Source: Tolumonas sp008015085 (GTDB lineage: Bacteria; Pseudomonadota; Gammaproteobacteria; Enterobacterales; Aeromonadaceae). Taken from it: DNA of 64,000 nucleotides. Shown here one piece after another: positions 34,126 to 43,713 of this stretch (its first letter is position 1; every line of letters begins with the position of its first letter). The notes beneath the pieces were generated by a model. The model ran no database searches and had not been told where the DNA came from. It saw only the letters and a program-made list of their open reading frames with translations. The DNA is taken from positions 62,001-126,000 of the forward strand of contig JAJUJX010000002.1 of NCBI GenBank assembly GCA_029265125.1, written 5' to 3'. Both the position numbers and the translations under genes were made by a program.

Positions 34126-34812
34126 ATGCTGTATGGGTATGGCTCCATTATCTTTGACGGAGCTTTGGTGACGATAGAGCAGGCTCTGTTGTCTGTTGCA
34201 CTCTCTTTTTTGCTTGGGCTTATCGGAGCTGCGGCAAAGTCATCACAAAGCAAAATAGCCAGACTATTGTCAGGGATCTATACCACGCTTATCAGGGGCG
34301 TACCTGATCTTGTTCTGATGCTGCTGATTTTTTATGGTCTACAGATCATTGTAAATATGGTTACGGAATCATTGGGTATCGGCCAGATCAACATTGATCC
34401 CTTTGTTGCTGGCGTCCTCACAATTGGCTTCATTTATGGTGCCTATTTTACCGAAACATTCCGTGGCGCTTATCTGATGGTACCTAAAGGGCAACTTGAA
34501 GCGGGTGTTGCCTATGGTTTTTCTCCCTGGCAGGCGTTTCGTCATATTCTATTTCCACAATTGATGCGTTTCGCCTTACCTGGAATTGCTAATAACTGGC
34601 AGGTGACGTTAAAAGCGACAGCGCTGGTCTCGATTATCGGGTTGTCTGATGTGGTTAAAGCAACGCAGAATGCTGGGAAGGGTACCTATCAATTTTTCTA
34701 TTTCACGATTGTGGCGGCGGTTGTCTATCTGATTTTTACAACCCTATCTAATCTGATTCTTGTGTGGCTGGAGCGACGTTATTCCATGGGTGTGCGGAGT
34801 GCTGAACTATGA
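34126..34812 (+). CDS. hisQ: Histidine/basic amino-acid ABC permease HisQ
   Basis: Inner-membrane permease, 228 aa, about five helices. It matches E. coli HisQ: MLYGYGSIIFDGALVTIEQA, YTTLIRGVPDLVLMLLIFYG, GFIYGAYFTETFRGAYLMVP and the EAA-loop QLEAGVAYGFSPWQAFRHI. It pairs with HisM; the last bases overlap the hisM start. Confidence 0.93.
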   Translation: MLYGYGSIIFDGALVTIEQALLSVALSFLLGLIGAAAKSSQSKIARLLSGIYTTLIRGVPDLVLMLLIFYGLQIIVNMVTESLGIGQINIDPFVAGVLTIGFIYGAYFTETFRGAYLMVPKGQLEAGVAYGFSPWQAFRHILFPQLMRFALPGIANNWQVTLKATALVSIIGLSDVVKATQNAGKGTYQFFYFTIVAAVVYLIFTTLSNLILVWLERRYSMGVRSAEL

Positions 34813-35525
34813 TTGATATTCTGATGCAATATGGTAAAGCATTTCTGTGGAGTGATGGTTACCGGTTCACGGGTGTTGCAGTGACTATGTGGCTGTTAGT
34901 GTTATCGCTGGTATTTGGTTTTATGCTGGCGCTGCCTATGTCGATTGCCCGTGTCTCGCAGAAAAAAGCACTCTGGATGCCGGTCTGGCTTTATACCTAT
35001 ATCTTCCGTGGTACACCGCTGTATGTACAGTTACTGGTGTTTTATTCTGGTGTCTATACATTAAGCGTGGTGCGTGAAGTTGATTTTCTGAACTTATTCT
35101 TTCGTAGTGGATTTAACTGCACAGTATTGGCTCTGGCCCTGAATACGTGCGCTTATACTACGGAAATGCTCGCTGGAGCTATCAGATCAATACCGCATGG
35201 TGAAATTGAAGCAGCTAAAGCCTATGGGTTCTCAGGCTTTTCGCTCTACTGGAATATCATTATCCCATCAGCGCTTCGCCGGGCACTGCCGGCATACAGT
35301 AATGAGGTGATACTGATGTTGCATGCGACATCATTGGCCTTTACTGCGACGGTGCCTGACATCCTGAAAATTGCCCGCGATGTTAATGCGGCAACGTATA
35401 AATCATTCCATGCGTTTGGTATTGCTGCGGCAATCTATCTGACCATATCATTTTTACTGGTCGGTTTGTTCCGCCTTGCTGAGAAACGCTGGTTGAAACA
35501 TTTAAAACCCCAATCTGCACATTAA
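34809..35525 (+). CDS. hisM: Histidine/basic amino-acid ABC permease HisM
   Basis: Second permease subunit, 238 aa, about five helices. Motifs: YIFRGTPLYVQLLVFYSGVY, LNTCAYTTEMLAGAIRSIPH and the EAA-loop GEIEAAKAYGFSGFSLYWNI. The start overlaps hisQ by four bases (ATGA), so translation is coupled. Confidence 0.93.
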   Translation: MIDILMQYGKAFLWSDGYRFTGVAVTMWLLVLSLVFGFMLALPMSIARVSQKKALWMPVWLYTYIFRGTPLYVQLLVFYSGVYTLSVVREVDFLNLFFRSGFNCTVLALALNTCAYTTEMLAGAIRSIPHGEIEAAKAYGFSGFSLYWNIIIPSALRRALPAYSNEVILMLHATSLAFTATVPDILKIARDVNAATYKSFHAFGIAAAIYLTISFLLVGLFRLAEKRWLKHLKPQSAH

Positions 35526-35549
35526 GAGTCATTTCGGAAAGGTTATAAG

Positions 35550-36323
35550 ATGCAAAATTACAAATTGGCTGTAAAAGATCTGCATAAGAAATATGGCCAG
35601 CATGAAGTTATTAAAGGTGTTTCTTTATGTGCAAAACCGGGGGATGTGATCAGTATCATCGGTTCATCCGGTTCAGGGAAAAGTACATTCCTGCGTTGTT
35701 TGAACTTTCTAGAGAAACCTAGCGCGGGTTCTATCTATGTGAATGGCAATGAAATTCACATGACGCAGGATACCGATGGTCAGTTGAAAGTGACTGATCA
35801 AAAAGAGCTCCAGTTACTGCGTACTAAACTGACCATGGTCTTCCAGCATTTTAATTTGTGGACACATATGACAGTTTTGGAAAACGTCATGGCTGCCCCA
35901 ATCAAAGTGCTGGGGATGGACAAAGAAGAAGCTAAAGCCAAAGCGATCCAATATCTGGAAAAAGTAGGTATTGATGAACGCGCGAGAGCGAAATATCCGG
36001 CACATTTATCAGGTGGCCAACAACAACGTGTTTCTATTGCCCGTGCACTGGCGATGGAACCTGAAGTGCTGTTATTTGATGAACCAACGTCTGCGCTTGA
36101 TCCTGAGCTGGTTGGCGAAGTGCTAAAAATCATGCAGAAGCTGGCTGAAGAAGGGAAGACCATGATTGTGGTAACGCATGAAATCGGCTTTGCCCGCAAT
36201 GTGTCAAACCATGTGGTGTTCCTGCATCAGGGTAAGATCGAAGAAGAAGGTCATCCTGATGACGTATTAGGCAATCCGAAAAGTGAACGCCTGAAGCAAT
36301 TCCTCTCTGGCTCACTCAAATAA
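35550..36323 (+). CDS. hisP: Histidine/basic amino-acid ABC ATPase HisP
   Basis: ATP-binding subunit, 257 aa (E. coli HisP 257 aa). Walker A GSSGSGKST near residue 38, the insertion typical of polar amino-acid ATPases (TDGQLKVTDQKELQLLRTKL), signature LSGGQQQRVSIARAL, Walker B VLLFDEPTSALDPELVGEVL, H-loop VVTHEIGFAR. AAAGG precedes the ATG. It completes the importer with HisJQM. Confidence 0.95.
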   Translation: MQNYKLAVKDLHKKYGQHEVIKGVSLCAKPGDVISIIGSSGSGKSTFLRCLNFLEKPSAGSIYVNGNEIHMTQDTDGQLKVTDQKELQLLRTKLTMVFQHFNLWTHMTVLENVMAAPIKVLGMDKEEAKAKAIQYLEKVGIDERARAKYPAHLSGGQQQRVSIARALAMEPEVLLFDEPTSALDPELVGEVLKIMQKLAEEGKTMIVVTHEIGFARNVSNHVVFLHQGKIEEEGHPDDVLGNPKSERLKQFLSGSLK

Positions 36324-36337
36324 GCCGTTGCAATAAA

Positions 36338-36364
36338 GCGGACCGGATTGTTCCGGTCTGCTTC
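36338..36364. terminator. Bidirectional terminator between hisP and fumC
   Basis: Ten-bp stem with one G-T pair (36338-36347 with 36352-36361), 4-nt loop. TTCTGTT follows on the plus strand, TTTATTG on the minus strand. It serves both convergent genes. Confidence 0.65.
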
Positions 36365-36366
36365 TG

Positions 36367-37767
36367 TTACTTATGTGGTTCTGCCATATCCAATGGCGAA
36401 ATCCATTCATCAAACTCCTGTGCGGTAACAAAACCCGATGCAATTGCCGCATCACGCAGTCGTAAACCCTCTTTATGAGCTGTTTTAGCGATTGTTGCTG
36501 CTTTGTCGTATCCGATATGCTGATTCAGTGCTGTCACCAGCATTAAATTATCTTCCAGATGCTCTTCTATGCGAGGCAGGTTAGGTTCAATCCCTTTTGC
36601 ACAATATTTATCAAAAGCATTCAGGGAATCGGCTAATAAATGAATACTTTCCAGTACGTTATGTACCATGACTGGTTTATAAACATTAAGTTGAAAATTT
36701 CCCTGACTACCCGCAAATGCGACAGCAGCATCATTACCAAACACCTGAACACAAACCATCGTCAGTGCTTCACACTGAGTCGGATTCACTTTTCCCGGCA
36801 TAATAGATGAGCCCGGTTCATTTTCCGGAATCGTCAGTTCACCAATACCGCAGCGTGGGCCACTGGCCAGCCAACGAATGTCGTTCGCAATTTTCATTAG
36901 GGCACCAGCTAAGGTGCGCAATGCTGCAGAGATTTGCACCAGTGCATCGTGAGCCGACAGAGCAAAAAACTTGTTATCTGCGGCATGGAAGGCAAAGCCG
37001 GTCAGTTTGGCAATATGTCCGGCGGTACATTCCCCAAATTGAGGATGAGCATTCAATCCAGTGCCAACAGCAGTGCCACCAATGGCCAGTTCAAGTAATC
37101 CTGGCTCTGCTGACAGCAGCCCATTCATGGCAAATTCCAGTTGTGCTGTCCAGCCGCTTATTTCCTGTCCTAATGTGATAGGGGTGGCATCCTGCAAGTG
37201 TGTTCTGCCTGTTTTGACGATATGAGCATAGGTTGTTGCTTTCTCATTAAAGGTTGCGGTTAGCTGGCGAATAGCCGGAAGCAGTTCTTTCTCCAGCTCT
37301 TCGACAACAGCTATATGCATCGCAGTAGGGAACGTATCATTGGATGATTGTCCGCAATTGACATGATCATTAGGATGGATCGGGCTCTTACTGCCGACTT
37401 CACAGCCACAAATTTCAATGGCACGGTTAGCGATCACCTCATTAGCATTCATGTTCGATTGTGTACCTGAGCCTGTCTGAAATACCACTAAAGGGAAATG
37501 CTCATCCAGTTTTCCTGCGATGACTTCTTCCGCTGCTTGTGTTATCGGGGCTGTGATCGTGCTTGGTAATGTACCCAGTTCCTCATTCGCTTTGGCTGCG
37601 GCTAACTTCAGAATACCTAACGCCCGGATCATGGGTCTTTGCAAGCGAAAACGATCAACACCAATCGGGAAATGCTCGATAGAGCGTTGAGTCTGAGCCC
37701 CCCAGTATTTTTCCGCTGAAACAGCAATGCATCCCATAGAGTCATATTCATAACGTAATCTGGTCAT
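36367..37767 (-). CDS. fumC: Fumarase, class II
   Basis: Oxygen-stable hydratase interconverting fumarate and malate in the citric acid cycle, 466 aa (E. coli FumC 467). Motifs: GSGTQSNMNANEVIANRA near residue 100, NDTFPTAMHIA, TGRTHLQDATPI, and the family signature GSSIMPGKVNPTQCEAL with the catalytic Ser. The frame extends 42 codons upstream, but the ATG at 37767 has AGGA eight bases before it and gives the family's usual start (MTRLRYEYDSMG). It is divergent from the DUF2789 gene. Confidence 0.95.
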   Translation of the reverse strand: MTRLRYEYDSMGCIAVSAEKYWGAQTQRSIEHFPIGVDRFRLQRPMIRALGILKLAAAKANEELGTLPSTITAPITQAAEEVIAGKLDEHFPLVVFQTGSGTQSNMNANEVIANRAIEICGCEVGSKSPIHPNDHVNCGQSSNDTFPTAMHIAVVEELEKELLPAIRQLTATFNEKATTYAHIVKTGRTHLQDATPITLGQEISGWTAQLEFAMNGLLSAEPGLLELAIGGTAVGTGLNAHPQFGECTAGHIAKLTGFAFHAADNKFFALSAHDALVQISAALRTLAGALMKIANDIRWLASGPRCGIGELTIPENEPGSSIMPGKVNPTQCEALTMVCVQVFGNDAAVAFAGSQGNFQLNVYKPVMVHNVLESIHLLADSLNAFDKYCAKGIEPNLPRIEEHLEDNLMLVTALNQHIGYDKAATIAKTAHKEGLRLRDAAIASGFVTAQEFDEWISPLDMAEPHK

Positions 37768-37862
37768 AATGAATGTCCTGTAGTTGCTAGCCTGCGTTGT
37801 AATCCAGATGAAGATAATTTTTCTATACTGATGATAGTTCTTACCTGAAAAGGGCGCTGAAA

Positions 37863-38099
37863 ATGGATATGGGAATACATGATTTGACTTCATTATTTGG
37901 CCAGCTTGGATTAGCCAATGACGAAAGAAGTATTGCTCAGTTTATTGAAACACATCAGTTGATGAGAGGAATATCAATTGATGATGCACCATTCTGGAAC
38001 GCAGCACAAAAAGAGATGTTACAACAGGCAATCGCTGATGATGCAGAATGGGCAGAAGCTGCAGATTTGTTTGCTGCGTTGCTTACCTCTGCGAAATGA
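37863..38099 (+). CDS. DUF2789-family small protein
   Basis: 78 aa acidic soluble protein. The layout LTSLFGQLGL, IAQFIETH, DDAPFWNAAQKEMLQQAIADDAEW matches DUF2789 proteins as I remember them; their function is not known. An ATG two codons later (MGIHD) could also start it. No signal peptide. Divergent from fumC with 95 bp between starts. Confidence 0.8.
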   Translation: MDMGIHDLTSLFGQLGLANDERSIAQFIETHQLMRGISIDDAPFWNAAQKEMLQQAIADDAEWAEAADLFAALLTSAK

Positions 38100-38128
38100 G
38101 AATATTTAAAATGTTATCAGTGAAGTAA

Positions 38129-38150
38129 TGGCACAGACTGCTCTGTGCCA
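38129..38150. terminator. Hairpin between the DUF2789 gene and corA
   Basis: Perfect eight-bp stem (38129-38136 with 38143-38150), 6-nt loop, in the short gap between convergent genes. Neither side has a good T-run, so a role as terminator is only likely. Confidence 0.45.
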
Positions 38151-38160
38151 TAGAAGGAGA

Positions 38161-39108
38161 TTATAACCAGCCTTTCTTGCGGAAGAAGAAATAGGTACCA
38201 AAAGCAGAGGCCAGCATCATACCAATCGAGACGAGGTAACCATATTGCCAGGTCAACTCCGGCATGATGTTGAAGTTCATGCCATAAATACTGGCGATCA
38301 GTGTCGGCGGCAGGAATACGACGGCTGCAACCGAGAAGATTTTGATAACTTTGTTCTGTTGCAGATTGGTAAAGCCCATTGCTGCTTCCAGCTGGAAGTT
38401 GATTTTATCGAACAGAAATTGTGTGTGTGGCAACAGCGATTCGATATCGTGCAGTACCTCATCAATAGTCTTTTTCTGCTCAGATAACAGTTGCTGGCGA
38501 ACCGTTCTGCGCAGGAAACGCAATGCGCGCCGCGTATCATGAAGCGCGAGACGGATCTGGCTATTTGTTTCTTCCTGAGCCATCAGCTCTTTCAGCATCT
38601 CATAAATCTGTTCGTCACTGAGTACCTGCTCGGATGTTTCTTCCAGTGTGGTATAACCGTCTTCGATCAGATCAGACAGATATTCAACTTTAAGATCCAT
38701 CAATTCGAGCAAGATATCCATCGCGTCTTCAATTTCAACACGATCATGACGCATATAGTGCCGCAGCAGACGAACGATACCGATATCTTCTTCCCGAAAA
38801 CTGATCAACAGATTATTCCGCAGGGTAAACGACATGTTTACACCACGGGTTTCTCCGCCAATCCGTTGAGGGAACAGAGATAAAATATGTAAGCCATCGG
38901 TGTCCCAGTAGAAACGTGCAGAGGCTTCAATTTCATCCAGCTCTTCTTCTTCCGGAACCTCTTCAAGGAACAGACTACTCAGCCATTCACGTTCTTCATC
39001 GTCAGGCTTGTGGGCATCCAGCCAGATAGTATTCGGTGGTAATACGTCCTGGGTTGTCAGCTGTACAACTTCCAGAACTTTATTACGCATCATGTAGGCA
39101 GTAATCAT
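38161..39108 (-). CDS. corA: Magnesium/cobalt transporter CorA
   Basis: Pentameric inner-membrane Mg2+ channel, 315 aa (E. coli CorA 316). A long cytoplasmic acidic/helical domain (residues ~1-255; EEVPEEEELDEIEAS) is followed by two C-terminal helices with the selectivity signature YGMNF between them, and a basic tail FFFRKKGWL. Every family landmark is present. The ATG has a poly-purine site (AGGGGGG) upstream. Confidence 0.95.
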   Translation of the reverse strand: MITAYMMRNKVLEVVQLTTQDVLPPNTIWLDAHKPDDEEREWLSSLFLEEVPEEEELDEIEASARFYWDTDGLHILSLFPQRIGGETRGVNMSFTLRNNLLISFREEDIGIVRLLRHYMRHDRVEIEDAMDILLELMDLKVEYLSDLIEDGYTTLEETSEQVLSDEQIYEMLKELMAQEETNSQIRLALHDTRRALRFLRRTVRQQLLSEQKKTIDEVLHDIESLLPHTQFLFDKINFQLEAAMGFTNLQQNKVIKIFSVAAVVFLPPTLIASIYGMNFNIMPELTWQYGYLVSIGMMLASAFGTYFFFRKKGWL

Positions 39109-39260
39109 GGGATCCCCCCTGAAGGAACTAATTTGGGGTCTAATTTTCAGCGGGCACTATACCTTCCATTTGTTACAAAGTCAGGTCATTTAGCTTTGTT
39201 TGCTGAAATTATGCTCTTAATTTCAATGAATAATCGTAAGTTTGTAATTCCATTATGCGA

Positions 39261-41168
39261 TTATTGATTCACGCGTATTTTCCGCCAGTGTGGCTTTAAC
39301 CAGCGCCGCTGAGGGTCAAGGTTTCTGATGATATTTAATGAGCAAGGTATCGGCTCATTGAGTAACAAATTAGCCAAAAATTCGGCTGCCAACGGGGCTG
39401 AGCATAGCCCTCTTGACCCAAATCCGGCCAATATATACAACCCGGAGTTTTCTGCCGGTAACCAGCCAGTAGCCGTCATGTGGGTTAGGGTTTCAGCTAA
39501 TGTATTTTGATTGCGTAAACCACCTACTAAAGGTAAATGATCCCGGGTTACCCCCCGGATGGAAGCTCTGCCTCCAAGTACATCAGTTGCGACATCAGCT
39601 GCAAGTGTGTTTTGTAATTTCGTTATGTTATCCAGATGCTCATTTGCCCGCACAGACTGATCTTTATCATGTCGGATATACGAGGCTCCGATCACTTGCT
39701 GGTTTTCATAAGCCGGTACTACATATCCGTCTGCACAAATGATATGTGGGGTATCGGTATTTTCTGATGGTTTGATTAGCGAGATCTGGCCTCTGACAGG
39801 AGTGACTGGTAACTCAGCTGTCTGGTTAAACATGCCGATGTCTGCGCCATTAGCTAAAATCAGATGGCTTGCATCCCAGCATCGTTGATCCTCAGTGATC
39901 AGCCGCCAGCCATTTCCGGTTTTGTTGAAAGACGTGATTTTACTGGTGAGATGTAACGAGAATAATCCAGTACCGGATGCTAATTTGAATAAGACTTCGG
40001 TCAGCTGCACCGGCGAGATCCAGCCGGCGTCAGGCATCATGGCTCCGCCTTCTGTTGAGTGGATTAATTCCTGAGGAAAACCTGCATCCAGTAAGACCTG
40101 AATTTTCTGAGCTGATTTGCAATCAATCGCTTTTAGCAATACGCCACACCAGTCATGTGGAATGGCTTCAGTCGCATTTATTTCTTCTATTAACTGACGA
40201 CAAAAAGCAAATGCAGTTGTAAAAAACTGTGACAGTTCGTCGTTGGGCTGATGTAGCAGGGGATAAATAGCTCCTTGCGGGTTTCCTGATGCACCCTGAG
40301 CTACATGAGTATCAGCACAAAAAAGATCCACCTGATAACCACGCTGTGTCAGCAGGTAGCTTAGGCACGCAGAAGCAATGCCACCGCCCACAATAGAAAA
40401 TGATTGTCTGTCGGCTGACACTGAAGACAATGTCTTCTGACTGAGGCCTGTCAGCATTTCTCTTTTTTTACCGTAACCAGATATTTTGCTCATAGCAAAA
40501 CCAGCATCAGCCAAACCTCGGCGAACAAATCCTGCTGCTGTAAAAGTGGCTAATGTTCCTTGCGGACGGATCAGCCTGTACAAGTGCTTGAACAGGTTAT
40601 CCGTCCACATATCCGGATTTTTACTGGGTGCGAAGCCATCCAGATACCAGGCATCAACCAATCCATCTGCCGGGGAAAAAACCTGTGGGATCAGTTCATT
40701 AACATCACCCAGCCATAAGTCCAGGACTACCGATCCGTTATCAAACCGCACTCGCTGGCAACCGGGTACAATATAAGGGTAAGCATTGACCAGTTTTTCA
40801 CTTAATTGAGCCAATTCAGGCCAGGCGGTTAAGGCTTGTTTTAAATCGCTTTGTGTCAGAGGATATTTTTCAAAACTGATAAAATGTAACCGGCTGACTT
40901 TTTTATGTGTGGTCGTCTCTTGATACTGCTTAAATGCCTGCCAGGTCGCCAGGAAATTCAGCCCGGTTCCGAATCCTGTTTCGGCAATCACAAACAGATC
41001 CCGATCATGTGTTTGCCAGCGTGCCGGTAAATTATTTTGATTCAGGAAGACATAACGAGTTTCCAGCAGGCCATTATCGTTGGAAAAATAAACGTCACCA
41101 AATGAATCTGAAATGGGTGTTCCAGCATCATTCCAACTTAATTTGGCGTTTTGCAACGTGCTTTGCAT
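39261..41168 (-). CDS. mnmC: Bifunctional tRNA 5-methylaminomethyl-2-thiouridine enzyme
   Basis: Final steps of mnm5s2U34 synthesis in tRNA wobble positions; 635 aa. The N-terminal half is the SAM-dependent methyltransferase (VIAETGFGTGLNFLATW; the product-binding DAWYLDGFAPSKNPDMW). From ~265 on is the FAD-dependent demodification domain (FSIVGGGIASACLSYLL, then GNPQGAIYPLLH, and GFGSRGLCSAPLAAE near the end). E. coli MnmC is 668 aa, so this is full length. It is divergent from fabB, as in E. coli. Confidence 0.94.
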   Translation of the reverse strand: MQSTLQNAKLSWNDAGTPISDSFGDVYFSNDNGLLETRYVFLNQNNLPARWQTHDRDLFVIAETGFGTGLNFLATWQAFKQYQETTTHKKVSRLHFISFEKYPLTQSDLKQALTAWPELAQLSEKLVNAYPYIVPGCQRVRFDNGSVVLDLWLGDVNELIPQVFSPADGLVDAWYLDGFAPSKNPDMWTDNLFKHLYRLIRPQGTLATFTAAGFVRRGLADAGFAMSKISGYGKKREMLTGLSQKTLSSVSADRQSFSIVGGGIASACLSYLLTQRGYQVDLFCADTHVAQGASGNPQGAIYPLLHQPNDELSQFFTTAFAFCRQLIEEINATEAIPHDWCGVLLKAIDCKSAQKIQVLLDAGFPQELIHSTEGGAMMPDAGWISPVQLTEVLFKLASGTGLFSLHLTSKITSFNKTGNGWRLITEDQRCWDASHLILANGADIGMFNQTAELPVTPVRGQISLIKPSENTDTPHIICADGYVVPAYENQQVIGASYIRHDKDQSVRANEHLDNITKLQNTLAADVATDVLGGRASIRGVTRDHLPLVGGLRNQNTLAETLTHMTATGWLPAENSGLYILAGFGSRGLCSAPLAAEFLANLLLNEPIPCSLNIIRNLDPQRRWLKPHWRKIRVNQ

Positions 41169-41225
41169 GGAAAAATCTCGACTATTTCACAAAAGTTCAG
41201 CGGATTTTACGGGAAAGCAGACCAG

Positions 41226-41254
41226 TTGTTGAGATAAAACAGGTAAACTATACT
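41226..41254 (+). promoter_or_regulatory. Candidate fabB promoter
   Basis: -35 TTGTTG, 17-bp spacer, -10 TATACT (five of six consensus bases), 33 bp before the fabB start codon. Confidence 0.45.
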
Positions 41255-41287
41255 CAGATCTTATAAGTCATAGTGGAACTTAAGTTA

Positions 41288-42502
41288 ATGAGAAGAGCTG
41301 TTATCACTGGTATCGGGATTGTTTCTAGCCTGGGCAATAATGCGGCAGAGGTTTTGGCTTCCCTGAAAGCGGGTAAATCTGGTATTTCTTATTCAGAGCA
41401 GTTTGAACAACATAACCTGCGCAGCCGTGTATGGGGCAATATCAAGCTGGATGTCGCTGAGCTGATTGATCGCAAAGTACTGCGTTTCATGGGTGAGGCT
41501 GCAGCATATGCTTACTTGTCAATGCAGCAGGCAATTGCTGATGCCAAACTGACAGAAGATATGGTTTCTAATCCTCGTACCGGTCTGGTGGCTGGTTCTG
41601 GTGGCGCATCATCTAAAAACCAAATCGAAGCATGTGACACACTGCGTGAAAAAGGTGTTCGTCGTGTAGGGCCATACATGGTTCCTCGCACTATGTCTTC
41701 TACAACTTCAGCCTGTCTGGCAACGCCATTCAAAATCAAGGGCATCAACTACTCCATCAGTTCTGCCTGTGCAACATCTTCACATTGTATCGGCCATGCG
41801 CTGGAGCAGATCCAGTTAGGTAAACAAGACATCGTTTTTGCCGGCGGTGGTGAAGAGGTAGATTGGACACTGGCTATGCAGTTCGATGCAATGGGTGCTT
41901 TGTCCAGCAAATACAATGACACACCAGAAAAAGCCTCCCGCACTTACGATGCAGACCGTGATGGTTTTGTTATCTCTGGTGGCGGCGGTATCGTAGTTGT
42001 TGAAGAGCTGGAACATGCTCTGGCTCGTGGCGCTCACATTTACGCTGAAATCACTGGTTACGGTGCCACTTCTGATGGTTATGACATGGTTGCTCCATCA
42101 GGTGAAGGTGCTGTCCGCTGCATGCAGCAGGCAATGTCTACTGTTTCTGCGCCAATTGATTACCTGAATACTCATGGCACATCGACTCCGGTTGGCGACG
42201 TAAAAGAACTGGAAGCGATCCACGCCGTATTTGGTGATAAAGCGCCGAAGATTTCTGCAACCAAAGCGATGAGTGGACATGCTCTGGGTGCTGCGGGTGT
42301 TCATGAGGCTATCTACAGCCTGTTGATGATGGAAAACAAATTCATCGCACCAAGCATCAACATTGAGAACATGGATCCAAAAGCTGAAGGGCTGCCAATC
42401 GTTACTGAATATCAGGATGCAGAACTGAATACTGTAATGTCAAACAGCTTTGGCTTCGGTGGTACTAACGCGACGTTGGTATTCAGCAAATATAAAGGCT
42501 AA
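41288..42502 (+). CDS. fabB: 3-oxoacyl-ACP synthase I
   Basis: Condensing enzyme of fatty-acid elongation, needed for unsaturated fatty acids; 404 aa (E. coli FabB 406). Catalytic Cys161 is in SSACATSSH; the two histidines are in LNTHGTSTP and MSGHALGAAG, the lysine in SATKAMSG. The C-terminal SFGFGGTNATLVF is typical. I start at the ATG at 41288 (MRRAVITGIG), which matches FabB; a GTG five codons earlier is possible. Confidence 0.96.
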   Translation: MRRAVITGIGIVSSLGNNAAEVLASLKAGKSGISYSEQFEQHNLRSRVWGNIKLDVAELIDRKVLRFMGEAAAYAYLSMQQAIADAKLTEDMVSNPRTGLVAGSGGASSKNQIEACDTLREKGVRRVGPYMVPRTMSSTTSACLATPFKIKGINYSISSACATSSHCIGHALEQIQLGKQDIVFAGGGEEVDWTLAMQFDAMGALSSKYNDTPEKASRTYDADRDGFVISGGGGIVVVEELEHALARGAHIYAEITGYGATSDGYDMVAPSGEGAVRCMQQAMSTVSAPIDYLNTHGTSTPVGDVKELEAIHAVFGDKAPKISATKAMSGHALGAAGVHEAIYSLLMMENKFIAPSINIENMDPKAEGLPIVTEYQDAELNTVMSNSFGFGGTNATLVFSKYKG

Positions 42503-42529
42503 TGATTTCATTAGACTAAATGGCATAAT

Positions 42530-42557
42530 AAGGGGCTATAAGCCCCTTTTTCTTTTT
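42530..42557 (+). terminator. Strong terminator of fabB
   Basis: Eight-bp GC-rich stem (42530-42537 with 42541-42548), 3-nt loop, then a T-rich run TTTCTTTTT. The pdxB start lies only 13 bases past it. Confidence 0.88.
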
Positions 42558-42569
42558 CAGGCGACAGAC

Positions 42570-43691
42570 ATGAAGATTGTGGTTGACGAAAATATGCCGC
42601 TGACAGAAGCGCTATTTTCTGAGTTCGGTGAAATTATACGCTGCCCGGGCAGAACATTAACTGCAGATCAGTTAGCTGATGCTGATGTTTTATTGGTGCG
42701 TTCTGTTACTAAAGTTAATCCTGAACTATTGTCCAAAGCTGAGAAACTGCAATTTGTCGGTACAGCGACGATTGGCACTGATCATGTAGATAAAGCGTAT
42801 TTGGAAGAAAAAGGTATTACCTTTGCCAGTGCTCCTGGCTGTAATAAGATTTCTGTTGGCGAGTACATTATCAGTGCATTGCTAGTGATGGCTGAAAAGT
42901 ACCAGTTTTCATTGTCAGGTTTATCATTGGGAATTATTGGTGCTGGAAACACCGGAACAGCTGTTGCTGAGAAAGCTGCAGCTTTGGGGATCACTGTAAA
43001 ATTATGCGATCCCCCTAAACAACAGGCTGGTGATACCCGTCGCTTTGTTTCCTATAAAGAAGCATTACAGTGCGATCTGGTCAGCTTCCATGTTCCATTA
43101 TCGCGTCAGGGCGAATATGCGACTTATCACTTACTGGACAAAAAGCATATTCAGTCCTTGAGGTCAGAACAAATTGTCCTGAATGCTTCGAGAGGCGAAG
43201 TTTGGGATAATGATGCGTTGCTGCACCGCCAACAATCGAAGGAACCACTCAGACTGGTCATGGATGTCTGGGAAAATGAACCTGATATCCAGCTTGAGCT
43301 TGTTCCCTATACAGATATTGCAACACCCCATATTGCAGGTTACAGCCTTGAAGGCAAATATCGCGGGACTTATATGTTGTATGAAGCATTTTGCCGGCAC
43401 TTTGGCTATAACGTTGACAAGCAGCTTGCGTCACTGCTTCCGACAGCAGATATCCCTTCAGTGACCTTGTTGTCATCGCCTGATGAAGCAGTGCTGAAAA
43501 AACTAATTCATCTGGTTTATGACGTCAGACGGGATGATGCCCGTTTTCGACAGCAAATTGGACTCCCCGGACGATTTGACGAGATGCGTAAAAAATATCC
43601 GGAACGTCGGGAATGGAATTCGCTGACGGTTTCGACCGAACAAAAAGATAATGAACTTATTCAGTTAGGTTTTTCCGTTTCAGGTAACTAA
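42570..43691 (+). CDS. pdxB: Erythronate-4-phosphate dehydrogenase
   Basis: Second step of DXP-independent pyridoxal-phosphate synthesis, NAD-dependent; 373 aa (E. coli 378). Starts MKIVVDENMPL; contains RSVTKVNPELL, VGTATIGTDHVD, the Rossmann motif LGIIGAGNTG, catalytic Arg in LNASRGEVWDN, Glu in WENEPDI and His in TPHIAGYSLEGK. The C-terminal dimerisation domain specific to PdxB is present (residues ~285-373). AGGCGA precedes the ATG. Its frame is open upstream through the fabB terminator, which is clearly not coding. Confidence 0.94.
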   Translation: MKIVVDENMPLTEALFSEFGEIIRCPGRTLTADQLADADVLLVRSVTKVNPELLSKAEKLQFVGTATIGTDHVDKAYLEEKGITFASAPGCNKISVGEYIISALLVMAEKYQFSLSGLSLGIIGAGNTGTAVAEKAAALGITVKLCDPPKQQAGDTRRFVSYKEALQCDLVSFHVPLSRQGEYATYHLLDKKHIQSLRSEQIVLNASRGEVWDNDALLHRQQSKEPLRLVMDVWENEPDIQLELVPYTDIATPHIAGYSLEGKYRGTYMLYEAFCRHFGYNVDKQLASLLPTADIPSVTLLSSPDEAVLKKLIHLVYDVRRDDARFRQQIGLPGRFDEMRKKYPERREWNSLTVSTEQKDNELIQLGFSVSGN

Positions 43692-43713
43692 CCATATTCA
43701 GGAGAACGGCAAC

